Assembly: GCA_002368155.1 (NCBI GenBank)
Contig: AP018180.1
Span: 5,603,007-5,667,006 of the forward strand
Length of the DNA: 64,000 nucleotides
From: Nostoc carneum NIES-2107
GTDB lineage: Bacteria; Cyanobacteriota; Cyanobacteriia; Cyanobacteriales; Nostocaceae
Direction: 5' to 3'
Made by a program: the position numbers and the translations under genes. Positions 16,918 through 27,301 of the stretch are shown here, piece by piece. Every line of letters begins with the position of its first letter. Within the stretch, counting starts at the first letter, position 1. The notes under the pieces are model-generated. The model did no database searches. It saw nothing but the letters and a program-made list of their open reading frames with translations, and was not told where the DNA came from.

Positions 16918-17421
16918 ATGGCAGGAAACAATATTAAACACATCTTCAGCAATCAAATTTCCAGCGATTTTAGCAACGACGTATCAATGGCCGCAGAAAC
17001 CAACGAAAGCCATCTTCTGATTCTGGAGGACGATCAAGGTCGTAAGGAATTCTCGCTAGAAAATCCCATCTACTCTATTGGTAGAGACCGCGATTGCAAT
17101 ATCCGTTTGGTATCGCAGTTTGTCTCTCGCCGCCATGCCACATTGGTAAGATTACCGCGTGAACAAAATGGCCAAAGCTATTATTACCGAATTGTTGATG
17201 GCGACGCTAAAGGCAAACTCAGTTCTAACGGTCTCATGATTAATGGACGAAAGACACCATCCCACGACCTCAGAAATGAAGACGAGATTGTTTTTGGCCC
17301 ACAAGTACGTGCCATTTATTACTTGTTAAGAAATACTCATCGCTCAGGTATGACGGATGCTAGTGAGTATGATATTACACTAATCAATCCGGGTATGACT
17401 GATGATTTAGAGGAAATCTAA
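16918..17421 (+). CDS. FHA domain protein
   Basis: A 167-residue protein made almost entirely of one forkhead-associated domain (about residues 30-142), which binds phosphothreonine peptides. The core signature is visible: YSIGRDRDCNIRLVSQFVSRRHATL with the conserved Gly-Arg, Ser-Arg-Arg-His, then NGLMINGRK and EDEIVFGPQ. A downstream in-frame ATG (MAAETNESHLL, residue 23) could be the true start. The protein is soluble and should read out Ser/Thr kinase activity; the partner kinase is not adjacent. Confidence 0.9.
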   Translation: MAGNNIKHIFSNQISSDFSNDVSMAAETNESHLLILEDDQGRKEFSLENPIYSIGRDRDCNIRLVSQFVSRRHATLVRLPREQNGQSYYYRIVDGDAKGKLSSNGLMINGRKTPSHDLRNEDEIVFGPQVRAIYYLLRNTHRSGMTDASEYDITLINPGMTDDLEEI

Positions 17422-17445
17422 AACCCATAAAATTATCAAATCAGA

Positions 17446-17482
17446 GGCGCTTGCTCAAAGAATTTCAAGCAGCCTATTTTTT
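17446..17482 (+). terminator. Rho-independent terminator after the FHA gene
   Basis: GGCGCTTG pairs with CAAGCAGCC (one bulge) around a 12-nt loop and is followed by TATTTTTT. It lies 24 nt after the FHA stop. Confidence 0.65.
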
Positions 17483-17706
17483 CATGGGTTGCTTACAGAT
17501 ACAGAAGCTGTAAGCTACTGTTTGTCATGATGAGTTGGACATGACAACATCTATTAAACAGAGTTTACTCAAAAACCCTGTAGTCAGGAATTTTGAGCTA
17601 AATTCACCATTTAAAATTGGTATGAGTATAATTTTTGGCGCGTTGCTTGAGCTAGCTTTGCCTGAAGCTAGCCGCAGCCGATGCCTAAAAAGAGATGTAG
17701 CAAAAA

Positions 17707-18054
17707 TTACCCTGCTAAACTTTCAATCAAATGCCAATGGCGACTGTGTTCAATCGCCTGCTTGATAAATTCAAACATTTGTCGGCAGTGATTATCTAGT
17801 TGGAGTGGCAGTTCCTCATTTTTAACCACAATACTCATCCGGGTTTCTGTTTCAGTGGCTGTCGATTTATCAATCAGTACTTCCACTTTAACCATTTTAG
17901 AAAATGAAACAGTCCCAGGTATCTCCCGAGCCATAATGTAATCGCCTGTGTAGTATTGAATATCCAATTCACAGTCTTGTAGCAAATCTACAAGCAACGG
18001 CTGGAGATGCTCAACAGGAACAGAAACAATAAATGAACAGGTATAGCGAGCCAT
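17707..18054 (-). CDS. Conserved cyanobacterial hypothetical protein (115 residues)
   Basis: A small soluble alpha/beta protein starting MARYTCSFIVSVPVEHLQPLL and ending in a helical segment QMFEFIKQAIEHSRHWHL. Alternating hydrophobic strands (DIQYYTGDYIMAREIPG, VKVEVLIDKS, TRMSIVVKNEEL) suggest a compact START- or ACT-like sheet. I do not recognise a named family. It is transcribed alone, convergent to the FHA gene. A short forward frame at 17535-17765 overlapping its end is not supported. Confidence 0.7.
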   Translation of the reverse strand: MARYTCSFIVSVPVEHLQPLLVDLLQDCELDIQYYTGDYIMAREIPGTVSFSKMVKVEVLIDKSTATETETRMSIVVKNEELPLQLDNHCRQMFEFIKQAIEHSRHWHLIESLAG

Positions 18055-18246
18055 AATAGCCCCACGCCTTGCAACACTCCGTCCATCCTATAATATCGAA
18101 GCATGTAAACAGCAAGTGATTACAGATTCATTAAAGAAATCTCATCCAAAATCTCAAACCAAGTCTTTTTACCCAAAAAGAAGAGAACTGCAAGCTGAAA
18201 ATTTGATAAAAAACTTTAAAATAGGGTTTGGCGGAGATGGTGGATT

Positions 18247-19167
18247 ATGAAAATAGCAATTGCTGGAGCATCAGGATTTGTGGGTAGTCGTTTGGTAGAA
18301 CGGCTCCACCAGGAAGGTAATAGCGTGTTAGTGTTAACTCGTAATACAACCTTTGCCAGAAAAGTTTTTCCTTCTCAAGCGTTCCCCAATGTAGAGATTA
18401 TTGCTTATACACCCACTGTATCTGGCTCTTGGCAAGATGCGATCGCAGGCTGTGATGCTGTGGTGAATTTAGCAGGGGAACCCATCGCGGAAGAACGCTG
18501 GACAACAGAACACAAACAAGAGATTCTTAATAGCCGTCAGCTAGGAACACAAAAAATTGTGGAAGCAATAGCTAAAGCTAACCCCAAACCACAGGTGTTA
18601 GTTAATACCTCCGCTATTGGTTTCTACGGTACTAGTGAAACTGCAACCTTTGACGAAACCAGCCAATCTGGAAATGATTTTCTCTCGGAAGTCTGTCTCG
18701 CCTGGGAAGCAGAAGCGAACAAAGTTAAAGAGGCTGGTGTGCGCTTAGTCATTCTCCGGTTTGGTATTGTCCTGGGAATGGGTGGCGCTTTGGGTAAAAT
18801 GATTACTCCCTTCAAACTCTTTGCCGGTGGCCCTATTGGCAGTGGTAGGCAATGGTTTTCATGGATTCATCTAGAAGACGTGGTTAATTTGATTCTGCAA
18901 GCGATCGCTAAACCCCATATGGAAGGCGTATATAATGCTACTGCTCCTAACCCTGTTCGGATGACAGAGTTAAGCCAAACTCTGGGACAAGTAATGCATC
19001 GTCCTTCTTGGTTACCTGTACCAGCTTTGGCTTTAGAAGCACTTTTAGGAGATGGCGCAAAAGTTGTTTTGGAAGGTCAACAAGTGCTACCTAAGCGCAC
19101 TATGGCATCAGGTTTCCAGTATCAGTATCCTGAATTACCACCAGCGCTTAGACAAATTTTGCAGTAA
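18247..19167 (+). CDS. TIGR01777 family NAD(P)-dependent epimerase/oxidoreductase
   Basis: A 306-residue extended SDR protein. The nucleotide-binding turn is IAGASGFVGSRLVERL at residues 4-19, and INLAGEPI-type wording (VVNLAGEPIAEERW) follows near residue 75. The C-terminal part (ATAPNPVRMTELSQTLGQ, PVPALALEALLGDGAKVVL) matches the DUF1731 tail that defines TIGR01777 proteins such as human SDR39U1 relatives. The substrate is unknown. The next genes are convergent, so it is probably monocistronic. Confidence 0.88.
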   Translation: MKIAIAGASGFVGSRLVERLHQEGNSVLVLTRNTTFARKVFPSQAFPNVEIIAYTPTVSGSWQDAIAGCDAVVNLAGEPIAEERWTTEHKQEILNSRQLGTQKIVEAIAKANPKPQVLVNTSAIGFYGTSETATFDETSQSGNDFLSEVCLAWEAEANKVKEAGVRLVILRFGIVLGMGGALGKMITPFKLFAGGPIGSGRQWFSWIHLEDVVNLILQAIAKPHMEGVYNATAPNPVRMTELSQTLGQVMHRPSWLPVPALALEALLGDGAKVVLEGQQVLPKRTMASGFQYQYPELPPALRQILQ

Positions 19168-19187
19168 GTCAACAATCAACAATCAAA

Positions 19188-19430
19188 CTAATCAGCCTGG
19201 AATTTGCGCGAAACCCAATTGATTAACCCGCTGAGAAGTGCGCCTCCCATGAGAATCCCCAGCGCGGGGTTAAATAAAGGCTGCCAGAGTTGATGCCACA
19301 AATCTAGTCCTAAATTGATACCAGAAGCATCTCCAATAACGGCGATCGCAAACCAGGCAAAGCCCAACAAAACCAGAAATACATCTGCGACTAAAATGTA
19401 GTTTAGCCAGCTTAACAATTTATCTTTCAT
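19188..19430 (-). CDS. Small two-helix membrane protein (80 residues)
   Basis: Two transmembrane segments are evident: ILVADVFLVLLGFAWFAIAV (about residues 12-31) and PALGILMGGALLSGLINWV (about 55-73). A basic-aromatic end (SRKFQAD) probably faces the cytoplasm. The family is not recognised. It lies 20 nt from the end of the convergent epimerase gene. Confidence 0.65.
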   Translation of the reverse strand: MKDKLLSWLNYILVADVFLVLLGFAWFAIAVIGDASGINLGLDLWHQLWQPLFNPALGILMGGALLSGLINWVSRKFQAD

Positions 19431-19638
19431 AGAGGACTAGTGATTGAGGGTTAGGGACTAGTACCGCTACACGGAAGTCAAAAGTCAAAGAACTTATGTT
19501 CTGAGCTTTTGCACCATTTAGTATGGTGGGTTTATTTCCGCGCCTGCTGTACTAAGAGCTAGGAATGAGAGACTAAGCTTGATTTTTATAGTCTCAATCA
19601 TTTTACTATCTAGACCTTAGCCCCTAGCCTCAGCACCT

Positions 19639-20061
19639 CTAATTATCAAACAGCCAGGCTTTGACTTTTGCCAAACTCTGCCAATCGGGTTTTCTAGTTA
19701 AACCATCTTCGATGCTGTGTCTGACTTCCTCTTCCCATTCTTGATTAACAAAAATTAACTGTTGGGCGAAATCAATATGTTGCCGCAAACCTTTTTGACC
19801 GGTTTCTAACATAGCTACGGCGAGATTAATTCTGGCTTGTGGGTCTTGGGGATTGAGCTTAACTGCCTTCAGTGCAGCTTTGTAAGCTAAGTTGGCTTTG
19901 TTGTCCAGCATATATAACCAAGCCAAACAAGTCCAAGCAGAACTACTTTTAGGAGAGCGATCGCATACTTCTTTAAACACAGGAATTAAAGAAGCAGCGC
20001 TTTCTCCTGCTTTATAGCGTTCTAAACCTGTATCAAACAGGGATTCAACAGTATTAGTCAT
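19639..20061 (-). CDS. TPR-containing protein (140 residues)
   Basis: A soluble helical protein with two recognisable tetratricopeptide repeats: SAWTCLAWLYMLDNKANLAY (about 40-60) and LNPQDPQARINLAVAMLETG (about 69-90). Its acidic, helical C-terminus is EEVRHSIEDGLTRKPDWQSL. It probably mediates protein-protein contacts. It is encoded 88 nt downstream of the Fe-S carrier gene on the same strand and may be co-transcribed. A GTCAAGG heptamer-like repeat lies in the gap. Confidence 0.75.
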   Translation of the reverse strand: MTNTVESLFDTGLERYKAGESAASLIPVFKEVCDRSPKSSSAWTCLAWLYMLDNKANLAYKAALKAVKLNPQDPQARINLAVAMLETGQKGLRQHIDFAQQLIFVNQEWEEEVRHSIEDGLTRKPDWQSLAKVKAWLFDN

Positions 20062-20148
20062 TGGTCAGTTGTCAAGGGTCAAGGGTCAATATTAAAGGAT
20101 CATATAGTGAAGGATCAATAATATAGGCTGTTGACTGTTGACTGTGTA

Positions 20149-20505
20149 CTATACGCCAAATGACTTACCGCAACCACAAGTTTGGTTGGCATTGGGGTTA
20201 GTAAATTGGAAGCCGCCACCAATCATGGCATCGCTGTAATCCAGCATTAAGCCATAGAGGTATAATAAGCTTTTGCGATCGCAAACAATTTTGAAGCCAT
20301 CATAGTCAAAAATCTCATCCTGGGGGGTAATCTTGCTGGCATCTTCAAAGTCCATCATGTAGGACATCCCAGAACAGCCGCCTTGTCTCACGCCTACCCG
20401 TAAGCATAAATCTTGACCTTGCTTGTCACGGAGAGATTTGACTTGACGTAATGCGGTTTCGCTTAATTGAATTCCACGTTGTTGTGGCTGAGTGGCTTGT
20501 GTCAT
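20149..20505 (-). CDS. A-type iron-sulfur carrier (IscA/SufA/ErpA family)
   Basis: A 118-residue HesB/IscA-family protein. The three conserved cysteines are present: C44 in QGGCSGMSY, and C110 and C112 in the C-terminal TCGCGKSF. They hold iron or an Fe-S cluster for delivery to apoproteins. Length and layout are normal. Sequence alone does not separate the IscA and SufA types found in cyanobacteria. The gene has its own start with an upstream GGAGTTACAAC region and precedes the TPR gene. Confidence 0.92.
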   Translation of the reverse strand: MTQATQPQQRGIQLSETALRQVKSLRDKQGQDLCLRVGVRQGGCSGMSYMMDFEDASKITPQDEIFDYDGFKIVCDRKSLLYLYGLMLDYSDAMIGGGFQFTNPNANQTCGCGKSFGV

Positions 20506-20813
20506 ATGCTGTTGTAACTCCTAAATTGCTGTCACCAGTATGCTGGGGTTGTAGTTAGTGTTTTTGTATCCATTCTAGCGACATTGATGTCCCTGATTGG
20601 TAAATTGTAAAGACTGCGTCAAAAGCTGCTAAATATTTTTATTCTAGAATTGAGAGATTCGGTGCGTTTTAAGATTCGCTATTTTTGGAGATTTAGCTTT
20701 GTGGTAGCCTAAATTGCCACTAAATATTCAGGTAAAGGCTAGGAAAATTGCATCTCAGGCTAACCAATTCCAAAAATTGACGGATAAATTGCTTCTTTTA
20801 ATTAACTTACTCT

Positions 20814-22442
20814 ATGACAAGTTTTAATCGCTCTACCAGTCGTCGGTTGAAGAAATTAACCCAAATTCCTTCTGTATGGGAGGGCGATCGCCGTCCGTTG
20901 TCATCTTCCCAAACCCAGCCCAGAGATCCAGAAGGAAAGGGCGATTGTATTCTTTGGGTGGACGGTTCCCAAGGTATTGTCAGAGGAATGGATGTAGTTG
21001 CTACGGAAACAGGGCCTGAGGCGGTTGTTCGCACCTTAATGCGGGCAATGGAACATCCCCATAGTCCCGCAAAACCAGCTCGTCCTCAAAGAATTGTCGT
21101 GCGCGATCGCGAAATCCAATTTTATCTGCGCGGGGTATTACAAGATTTGGACATCGCCATTGACTACGCACCAGAATTGCCTTTAATTGATGAACTGTTT
21201 CGCTCTTTTGGGGAAATGCTTGATAGTCAAATCCCTGATTTACCTCCACAGTATGCCCAAGCTTTGCAAGAGAAGGCTTTTGCGATTTGGCAAGCATCTC
21301 CCTGGCAATTCTTGGAAGAACAGCAAATCTTATCCATAGAAATCAATAGATGGGATGTAGGTAAACTCTACGCTTCTGTGATGGGGATGCTGGGGATGGA
21401 ATATGGCATTTTGTTCTACCGTTCCGAAGATTCCCTCAAGCAGTTTCGTGCTGCTGTTTTACAAGATGAAGAATCACAAGGACGTTTAGAAGAAGCTTTT
21501 CTCAAGCAAGATTGCCTCTTTCTCACCTTTGAGCGTAACGATGAAGATGAAGAAGAGGAGGGCGATTTAGGAGATCTACCGTTATCAGAAGTTGACCCTA
21601 CTTTCGGTAATATCCACCCTTTAGAAGGGTTGCGGTCTGTTTTGTATGACGAAGAAGCATTAGTTGTCTTTGTCGCTTTAGAAAGCCTCAACCGCTTTAT
21701 TCGCGATCACCGTCGCCAACTGTATGCAGATTCCTTCCCTAGCCTTAGCCATCGCTATCGGATTACACTTCCACATGCCGATGAAGCTACGAAAACTGTA
21801 TCTGTAACTGTTTCTACCATGCCAGAATTGGCCGCAGAACTGGAGGAAATGGCAGGCTTAGATATTGATGACGAAACGGCAGACTCCTCCATGATGTTTC
21901 GTTCATTACGAGATGATTTGATCCCCGAAGACTCATTCTTAAGTTTAGGAGTAGTGTCTTGGGAAATGCTGGAGTATTTGCGTCAAGGCGTTACCTATCA
22001 TCCTGTAGGTGAAATTGCCAAAGTAGGTGATGGTTTACCAGTGATTTTAATTCAAACTTCTCGCCCCAGAGCGAAGACAGTAATTGAAAATTTAGAAGCC
22101 GCTGGCGGATTAAAAGCCATTTGCTTTAATCCTGGCGCAGATCCCTTTGATGGCAATCAATACGACTTAGGTTTATTACAAACCCAAAATGATGAATTAT
22201 TTCTCTTTGGGGAATTTTTAGATGATGACCCCATCCATGTAGAAGCTCGCAGAAAATGGAATCAGCGCTGTAAAAATACTAAAGGCTACTGTGGTTTAAT
22301 TATTGCCAAAGGATTAACCGGATCGGCTCGTGGCAACCCGCAATTACGAGATATGATGGCTTTGTTTGAAGCGCGATCGCTTTCACCAAAAGATTTAGGT
22401 ATTGGTACTCTGCAACTTGTACCCGAACTTCAATTTGAATAG
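20814..22442 (+). CDS. Conserved cyanobacterial protein (DUF6930-like, 542 residues)
   Basis: A large soluble acidic protein. The N-terminal section contains GDCILWVDGSQGIVRGMDVV and ARPQRIVVRDREIQFYLRGV, wording I associate with the DUF6930 family. The middle has a very acidic linker (DEDEEEEGDLGDLP, about residues 241-254). The C-terminal part has VILIQTSRPRAKTVIENLEA and GLIIAKGLTGSARGNPQLRD. There is no signal peptide and no membrane helix. The role is unknown. It is the last gene before a 2-kb gene-poor stretch and is transcribed alone. Confidence 0.75.
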   Translation: MTSFNRSTSRRLKKLTQIPSVWEGDRRPLSSSQTQPRDPEGKGDCILWVDGSQGIVRGMDVVATETGPEAVVRTLMRAMEHPHSPAKPARPQRIVVRDREIQFYLRGVLQDLDIAIDYAPELPLIDELFRSFGEMLDSQIPDLPPQYAQALQEKAFAIWQASPWQFLEEQQILSIEINRWDVGKLYASVMGMLGMEYGILFYRSEDSLKQFRAAVLQDEESQGRLEEAFLKQDCLFLTFERNDEDEEEEGDLGDLPLSEVDPTFGNIHPLEGLRSVLYDEEALVVFVALESLNRFIRDHRRQLYADSFPSLSHRYRITLPHADEATKTVSVTVSTMPELAAELEEMAGLDIDDETADSSMMFRSLRDDLIPEDSFLSLGVVSWEMLEYLRQGVTYHPVGEIAKVGDGLPVILIQTSRPRAKTVIENLEAAGGLKAICFNPGADPFDGNQYDLGLLQTQNDELFLFGEFLDDDPIHVEARRKWNQRCKNTKGYCGLIIAKGLTGSARGNPQLRDMMALFEARSLSPKDLGIGTLQLVPELQFE

Positions 22443-24473
22443 CTTTTACTAGAAGGTCGATCAATACCTCCTGATTGAAGGATCGTCATTTTTCATTGGG
22501 GATGGATATATTTAGTCACTCCCCTGATTTCCCTGATGCTTGGTATCAGCTATGTGGTAAGTGGCTAAACAGAATTAACTACACGCATTGCTTTTGCATT
22601 ACTTATCTGCAGCAATTAATTAAATTTTGCACCTAGGTCGCTTCATTTCTAGGAAGTATAGCATTTAAGGCAGATATGCTAACTTTGATGCCTATATTGC
22701 TGCACATGAGCCAAAAGTCTTGCATTCCAAGCTTTTAAAAAAATAATGCGACAGGTAGATTGGGTAAAGGGAAAAGGGAAAACGGGAAGGGTTTAAAGCC
22801 TTTACCCTTTTCCCCTTAACCTTTCCCCCACCTATCAACAAGACTTTGACAGACTACTAGAATATATTGATCTGTTGCAAACATTGTTTTAATTGGTATT
22901 AGAGTTGACGACGCGTTACTGAATAATTAATGAGTTTTCTAGACCATAAAGCACTTCTAACTGCAGCAATATCCCACTGCTTGAAGTCAGCAATAGTGCT
23001 TTTCTGGAATGGAACTTGCCATAAAACCAGAATTCCATGTTGGCATCACTATTTTGACTCAGTATAGACTGATGATTTACTTGCTCAAAACTTTATGAAG
23101 TAACTATAGTCTGCTGCTATATCCTTACTTATTCTGATATTTATGAATGTATTAATTAGCACAATCTTAACTTAACTTGCTGCTTATTTGATGCTTCTAA
23201 AATTACCAAATTTGTGCAGACATTTGTCTGCGTTTTAAATTACAGTTCAGCCTTTTGTTATTGATAAATTTGATTCACTGAAACTTTAGCCAGTCTTATT
23301 TTGTTATGTAATTATTTTACAAAGTAAATTATGACTATGATTCAAGGCTTGGATAAAGATTGCTTAAAGTTTATACAGAATCGCTATAATAAATGCACCC
23401 AAAAAATATTGAAGTGTACAATATTTTTTATACAGTGAACTGAGGTCACAAAATAATGATTGAAGCCAAATAATATTTTTTGGTAATCTTTGGCAGATTC
23501 ATCACTAGCTAGACAATTTATTCAAGATTTATCTTGATAGCTATAACTCTAGTTAGATGAATACCTTGAAGATGCCAAACATTTATAGTTATGCAACAAT
23601 GTAGCAACTACCTCAGAGCCTAAAAATTATTTTTTTCAAGAAAAAGAATAGTGGTAAATTGCCAGAAACATGAATAACACAACTTACCAAAGGTAGAAAG
23701 ATAAAGCTGCTAATTTAGCAGGAATTTTCTCTTAATTAATAGAAGTGAACAGCATCACCATCTGCTATTGCCTATAACAACAGGAATTAATAAAAGCAAT
23801 CTACTTAATTAGGAGTTCATGACAAACTACTAAATTGTTGCATCAAACTTTGCAGATGAGGCAAACACAGAAATTCCCTCAAACTTGACCCTAATGGCAT
23901 TCTTCATTTATGAGTATGACGTTTTATGTCAGCAGCTAGATGCCATAGACAGTAATCTCTTCAGAAGAGAGACGGCTAGTTAATCTGAACTGAACACTGA
24001 TTAATAGCCAACTAGATATATTGCTAAAACACCTTTCCCAGAAAGCGTTTAACAATATTGATGTTCTAAAACTTGATTGTTAGATCTTATGATATTATGT
24101 TTTTTCCAGAATTTTTTAACCAATTTAGTCGTGAGCGCAAAACAAATGCTTTTGCTAAAGAAAAAATTCAATAATCTTGATTTACTTAACAGTATGGGCA
24201 ACCCTTGATTTATAAAACTTAATTGTTGGGCTTCTACCAAGATACTTGTGCCGATGCAAGGCCTTTCAAAGGCAAGTGTGCGGTATTTTTCCTGTCACAA
24301 CAGTATGAAAGCAATTTAACCTTTTATATTTTATTGGAAAATGAACAATCTTTGAGAAAACTAGCATTTTTAGTGTTAATGGCATTGCTTGTTTACTGAC
24401 ACTAATTCTAAGAATGTTACCTTTTTCATCTTTAATTAGCTGTCTTTGATGATGTTAATATATAGCAACTAAC
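22443..24473. other. 2-kb gene-poor AT-rich region
   Basis: No frame longer than 63 residues looks like a protein. The region holds a purine/pyrimidine palindrome at 22755-22829 (GGGTAAAGGGAAAAGGG facing CCCTTTTCCCCTTAACC) and otherwise only AT-rich sequence with many stops on both strands. It could host untranslated RNAs or long leaders, but I cannot point to one. Confidence 0.6.
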
Positions 24474-24650
24474 ATGATAATGACAAATAAGAAGTGGGCT
24501 GTAAAACGTATAACTGTCAATCTCGCTGCACAGGAAGCTGAAAAACTCGAACAATACTGTCAGCAAACTGGTAGACCTGCAACTGATGTAATTCGCGAAT
24601 TGATTAGAGGTTTATCCATTGCTGATGATACTAAAGAAGTAAGCAGGTAA
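24474..24650 (+). CDS. Small ribbon-helix-helix-like protein (58 residues)
   Basis: The frame runs ATG (24474; a second ATG at 24480) to TAA at 24648. The sequence KRITVNLAAQEAEKLEQYCQ followed by TGRPATDVIRELIRGL fits a CopG/Arc-type fold: one basic beta strand (VKRITVNL) and two helices with the Gly-Arg-Pro turn. Such proteins are DNA-binding regulators, often antitoxins, but no toxin gene is adjacent. A 13-bp hairpin follows 80 nt downstream. Confidence 0.7.
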   Translation: MIMTNKKWAVKRITVNLAAQEAEKLEQYCQQTGRPATDVIRELIRGLSIADDTKEVSR

Positions 24651-24730
24651 ATAGGTATTTGTCAACAATCCTTTAAATACTTGTTTTTAATTCATTGCGC
24701 TCCAAATAGGTAATAAATCACAGGAGAATC

Positions 24731-24765
24731 ACTTTAGTCTTCTCCCAAAACTAGAAGACTAAAGT
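24731..24765. terminator. Perfect 13-bp hairpin after the ribbon-helix-helix gene
   Basis: ACTTTAGTCTTCT pairs with AGAAGACTAAAGT over a 9-nt loop. There is no T-run on the plus strand (TGAAAAAGC follows), so it may be an RNA-stabilising 3' end rather than a classical terminator. Confidence 0.5.
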
Positions 24766-25085
24766 TGAAAAAGCAGTGGGTTGCAAAGTGTACCACATGA
24801 GGTAGTGTTGCAGACTTAAAATATGTGTATTTTAGATCTGGCTCAATGTAGCGACTGATGCCAAGTGGCATAATCAAATCTGTTGGAATATGAAGCTCAA
24901 CTAAAATTTCTTAATTTTCAATTTGAGGAATTCCAAAAATTAAATTATCCAAATTTCCTGGCACAGGTGATGGAGGGATTCTTCCTATATGCATCCGTTG
25001 GTGATATAGCCTACCCCGTTGGGGAAGCAAACACGGTTATTGTCCTGCTGGAAGTTCCTTATTAGCTATCCTCTAGTCTCTTGTT

Positions 25086-25119
25086 CATGAGACTCTGCGT
25101 CAACAGAGTCTCATGTTTT
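25086..25119 (+). terminator. Strong rho-independent terminator without a certain upstream gene
   Basis: CATGAGACTCTG pairs perfectly with CAGAGTCTCATG over a 6-nt loop and is followed by TTTTC. A transcript must end here. The only open frame just upstream is a 60-residue TTG-started frame (24883-25065) that stops 20 nt before the stem, so the transcript may be a small RNA or a tiny gene. Confidence 0.7.
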
Positions 25120-25348
25120 CATATCTGGTAATCAGCTGTACATCAAAAACTCTATCCACAAGGTGGGCATGGGGCATGAGGCATAGGGCATGGGAAAGGT
25201 TGCCTTGTCCCACCATAACCCCAAAGCGCCGGTGCAACTATCCTTATGCGCCCACAAGGGGATGGGGTTTGTCGTCGCTTTCAATAAATAGCAAATTACG
25301 ACACCAAGACAGTTACAATCTGTAAAGAAACTGAAAAGGAACGACGGA

Positions 25349-26788
25349 ATGCGCGTTGCAATCGTAGGTGCGGGACTGGCAGGACTAGCCACTGCCGTAG
25401 ATTTAGCTGATGCTGGCTGTGAAATCCAAATTTTTGAATCCCGTCCATTTGTTGGCGGAAAAGTTGGCAGTTGGGTAGATGGCGATGGCAACCATATTGA
25501 AATGGGGTTGCACGTGTTTTTCGGCTGCTACTATCAGCTTTTTGACTTGATGAAAAAAGTAGGGGCGATAGATAATTTACGCCTGAAAGAACATACCCAT
25601 ACTTTTATCAACAAAGGTGGGCGTACTGGTGCTTTAGATTTTCGGTTCTTTACAGGTGCGCCTTTTAATGGTTTAAAGGCATTTTTCACCACCTCCCAAC
25701 TATCATTACAAGATAAATTGCAAAATGCGATCGCCTTAGGCACTAGCCCCATAGTTCGGGGTTTAGTGGACTTTGACGGTGCGATGCAAACTATTCGTGA
25801 TTTAGATAAGATTAGCTTTGCTGACTGGTTTCGTAGTCACGGCGGTAGCCAAGGTAGCATTAAGCGGATGTGGAATCCCATCGCTTACGCCTTAGGATTT
25901 ATTGATTGCGAAAATATTTCCGCCCGCTGTATGCTGACAATCTTTCAGTTTTTTGCGGTGAGAACTGAGGCTTCCATATTGCGGATGCTGGAAGGTTCGC
26001 CTCATGAATATTTGCACAAACCCATATTGGAATACTTAGCAGCTAGAGGTACGCAAGTTCATACCCGTCGGCAAGTCCGGGAAATTCAGTTTGCAGAATC
26101 AGATACAGAAACCCGTGTAACTGGGATAGCAGTTGCCCAAGGTGATACAGAGGAAGTAATTACTGCTGATGCCTATGTCTTTGCCTGTGATGTCCCAGGA
26201 ATTCAGCGGATACTACCGCAACAGTGGCGTAAGTGGTCAGAATTTGACAATATCTACAAACTAGATGCTGTGCCTGTAGCAACAGTACAACTGAGATTTG
26301 ATGGTTGGGTAACAGAACTGCAAGATGAGGAAAAACGCAAACAGCTAAATCATGCGGCTGGCATAGATAATTTGCTTTACACTGCCGATGCTGACTTTTC
26401 TTGCTTTTCTGATTTAGCACTGAGTAGCCCTGCGGATTATTATCGCCCAGGACAGGGGTCATTATTGCAGTTAGTACTGACACCGGGAGATCCATTTATC
26501 AAACAAAGCAACGAAGCGATCGCCCAGCACGTCCTTAGTCAAGTGCATGAACTCTTTCCCTCATCGCGGGAGTTAAATATGACTTGGTACAACGTAGTCA
26601 AACTTGCCCAATCTCTCTACCGCGAAGCACCAGGTATGGATGTATATCGTCCTAACCAAAAGACACCTGTGCCGAATTTCTTCTTGGCAGGTAGTTACAC
26701 TCAGCAAGACTATATCGATAGTATGGAAGGAGCAACAATTTCCGGAAGGCGGGCAGCAAAAGTAATTTTAGAGAATTTGAAGCAATAA
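25349..26788 (+). CDS. zds: 9,9'-di-cis-zeta-carotene desaturase
   Basis: A 479-residue plant-type zeta-carotene desaturase (CrtQ/ZDS), which converts zeta-carotene via neurosporene to lycopene in carotenoid synthesis. The FAD-binding turn [18 protein letters not shown] is at residues 5-22, and [20 protein letters not shown] and [16 protein letters not shown] are highly characteristic of ZDS. The C-terminal flavin-contacting motif is [18 protein letters not shown]. The gene starts the small operon with an SRPBCC protein and a short hypothetical. The ribosome binding site AAAAGGAACG lies just upstream. Confidence 0.96.
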   Translation: MRVAIVGAGLAGLATAVDLADAGCEIQIFESRPFVGGKVGSWVDGDGNHIEMGLHVFFGCYYQLFDLMKKVGAIDNLRLKEHTHTFINKGGRTGALDFRFFTGAPFNGLKAFFTTSQLSLQDKLQNAIALGTSPIVRGLVDFDGAMQTIRDLDKISFADWFRSHGGSQGSIKRMWNPIAYALGFIDCENISARCMLTIFQFFAVRTEASILRMLEGSPHEYLHKPILEYLAARGTQVHTRRQVREIQFAESDTETRVTGIAVAQGDTEEVITADAYVFACDVPGIQRILPQQWRKWSEFDNIYKLDAVPVATVQLRFDGWVTELQDEEKRKQLNHAAGIDNLLYTADADFSCFSDLALSSPADYYRPGQGSLLQLVLTPGDPFIKQSNEAIAQHVLSQVHELFPSSRELNMTWYNVVKLAQSLYREAPGMDVYRPNQKTPVPNFFLAGSYTQQDYIDSMEGATISGRRAAKVILENLKQ

Positions 26789-26825
26789 CGAACCGCACTC
26801 AGCAACAAAAGGCGCAGAGGAAAAA

Positions 26826-27269
26826 ATGTCAGACTGGCTAGAGCATAGTGTACAGGTAGAAGTAGAGGCTCCTATAGATTTTGTCTGGAGTCTCTGGTCT
26901 GATTTAGAACAAATGCCCAAATGGATGAAGTGGATTGATTCGGTAAAGGTTCCACCCGATAATCCAGAAATATCTATTTGGAAGCTAAGTACTGGCGGTC
27001 TGGATTTTACCTGGAAATCGCAGATTCTCAAAGTTATACCCAATCAGATTATTCAATGGAAATCGATTGATGGCTTGCCAAATCAAGGGGCGATTCGTTT
27101 TTATGATCGCCACAATAGCAGTATTGTGAAACTCACTGTTTCCTATGCCATTCCTGGAATTATTGGCAAAATCATGGATAATCTATTTTTGGGACGGGCG
27201 GTGGAGTCTACAATTCAAGCCGATTTGGAACGTTTTAGAGAATATGCTTTGAATGCGAAAGCTGGGTAA
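26826..27269 (+). CDS. SRPBCC (START-like) family protein
   Basis: A 147-residue single-domain protein of the polyketide cyclase/START-like fold. It begins MSDWLEHSVQVEVEAPIDFVWSLW, the usual first strand and helix of SRPBCC proteins, and ends with an amphipathic helix (ESTIQADLERFREYALNA). The fold forms a pocket for a hydrophobic ligand. It starts 37 nt after zds, so co-transcription is likely and a role linked to carotenoid or membrane lipids is plausible, though unproven. Confidence 0.85.
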   Translation: MSDWLEHSVQVEVEAPIDFVWSLWSDLEQMPKWMKWIDSVKVPPDNPEISIWKLSTGGLDFTWKSQILKVIPNQIIQWKSIDGLPNQGAIRFYDRHNSSIVKLTVSYAIPGIIGKIMDNLFLGRAVESTIQADLERFREYALNAKAG

Positions 27270-27301
27270 ACAATTATTTGTATTTTCGAGGATTACCCAG
27301 A

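Noticed and set aside
17535-17765. 76-residue plus frame overlapping the 17707-18054 gene
   Set aside because: It overlaps a better-supported gene and its C-terminal part is antisense to it.
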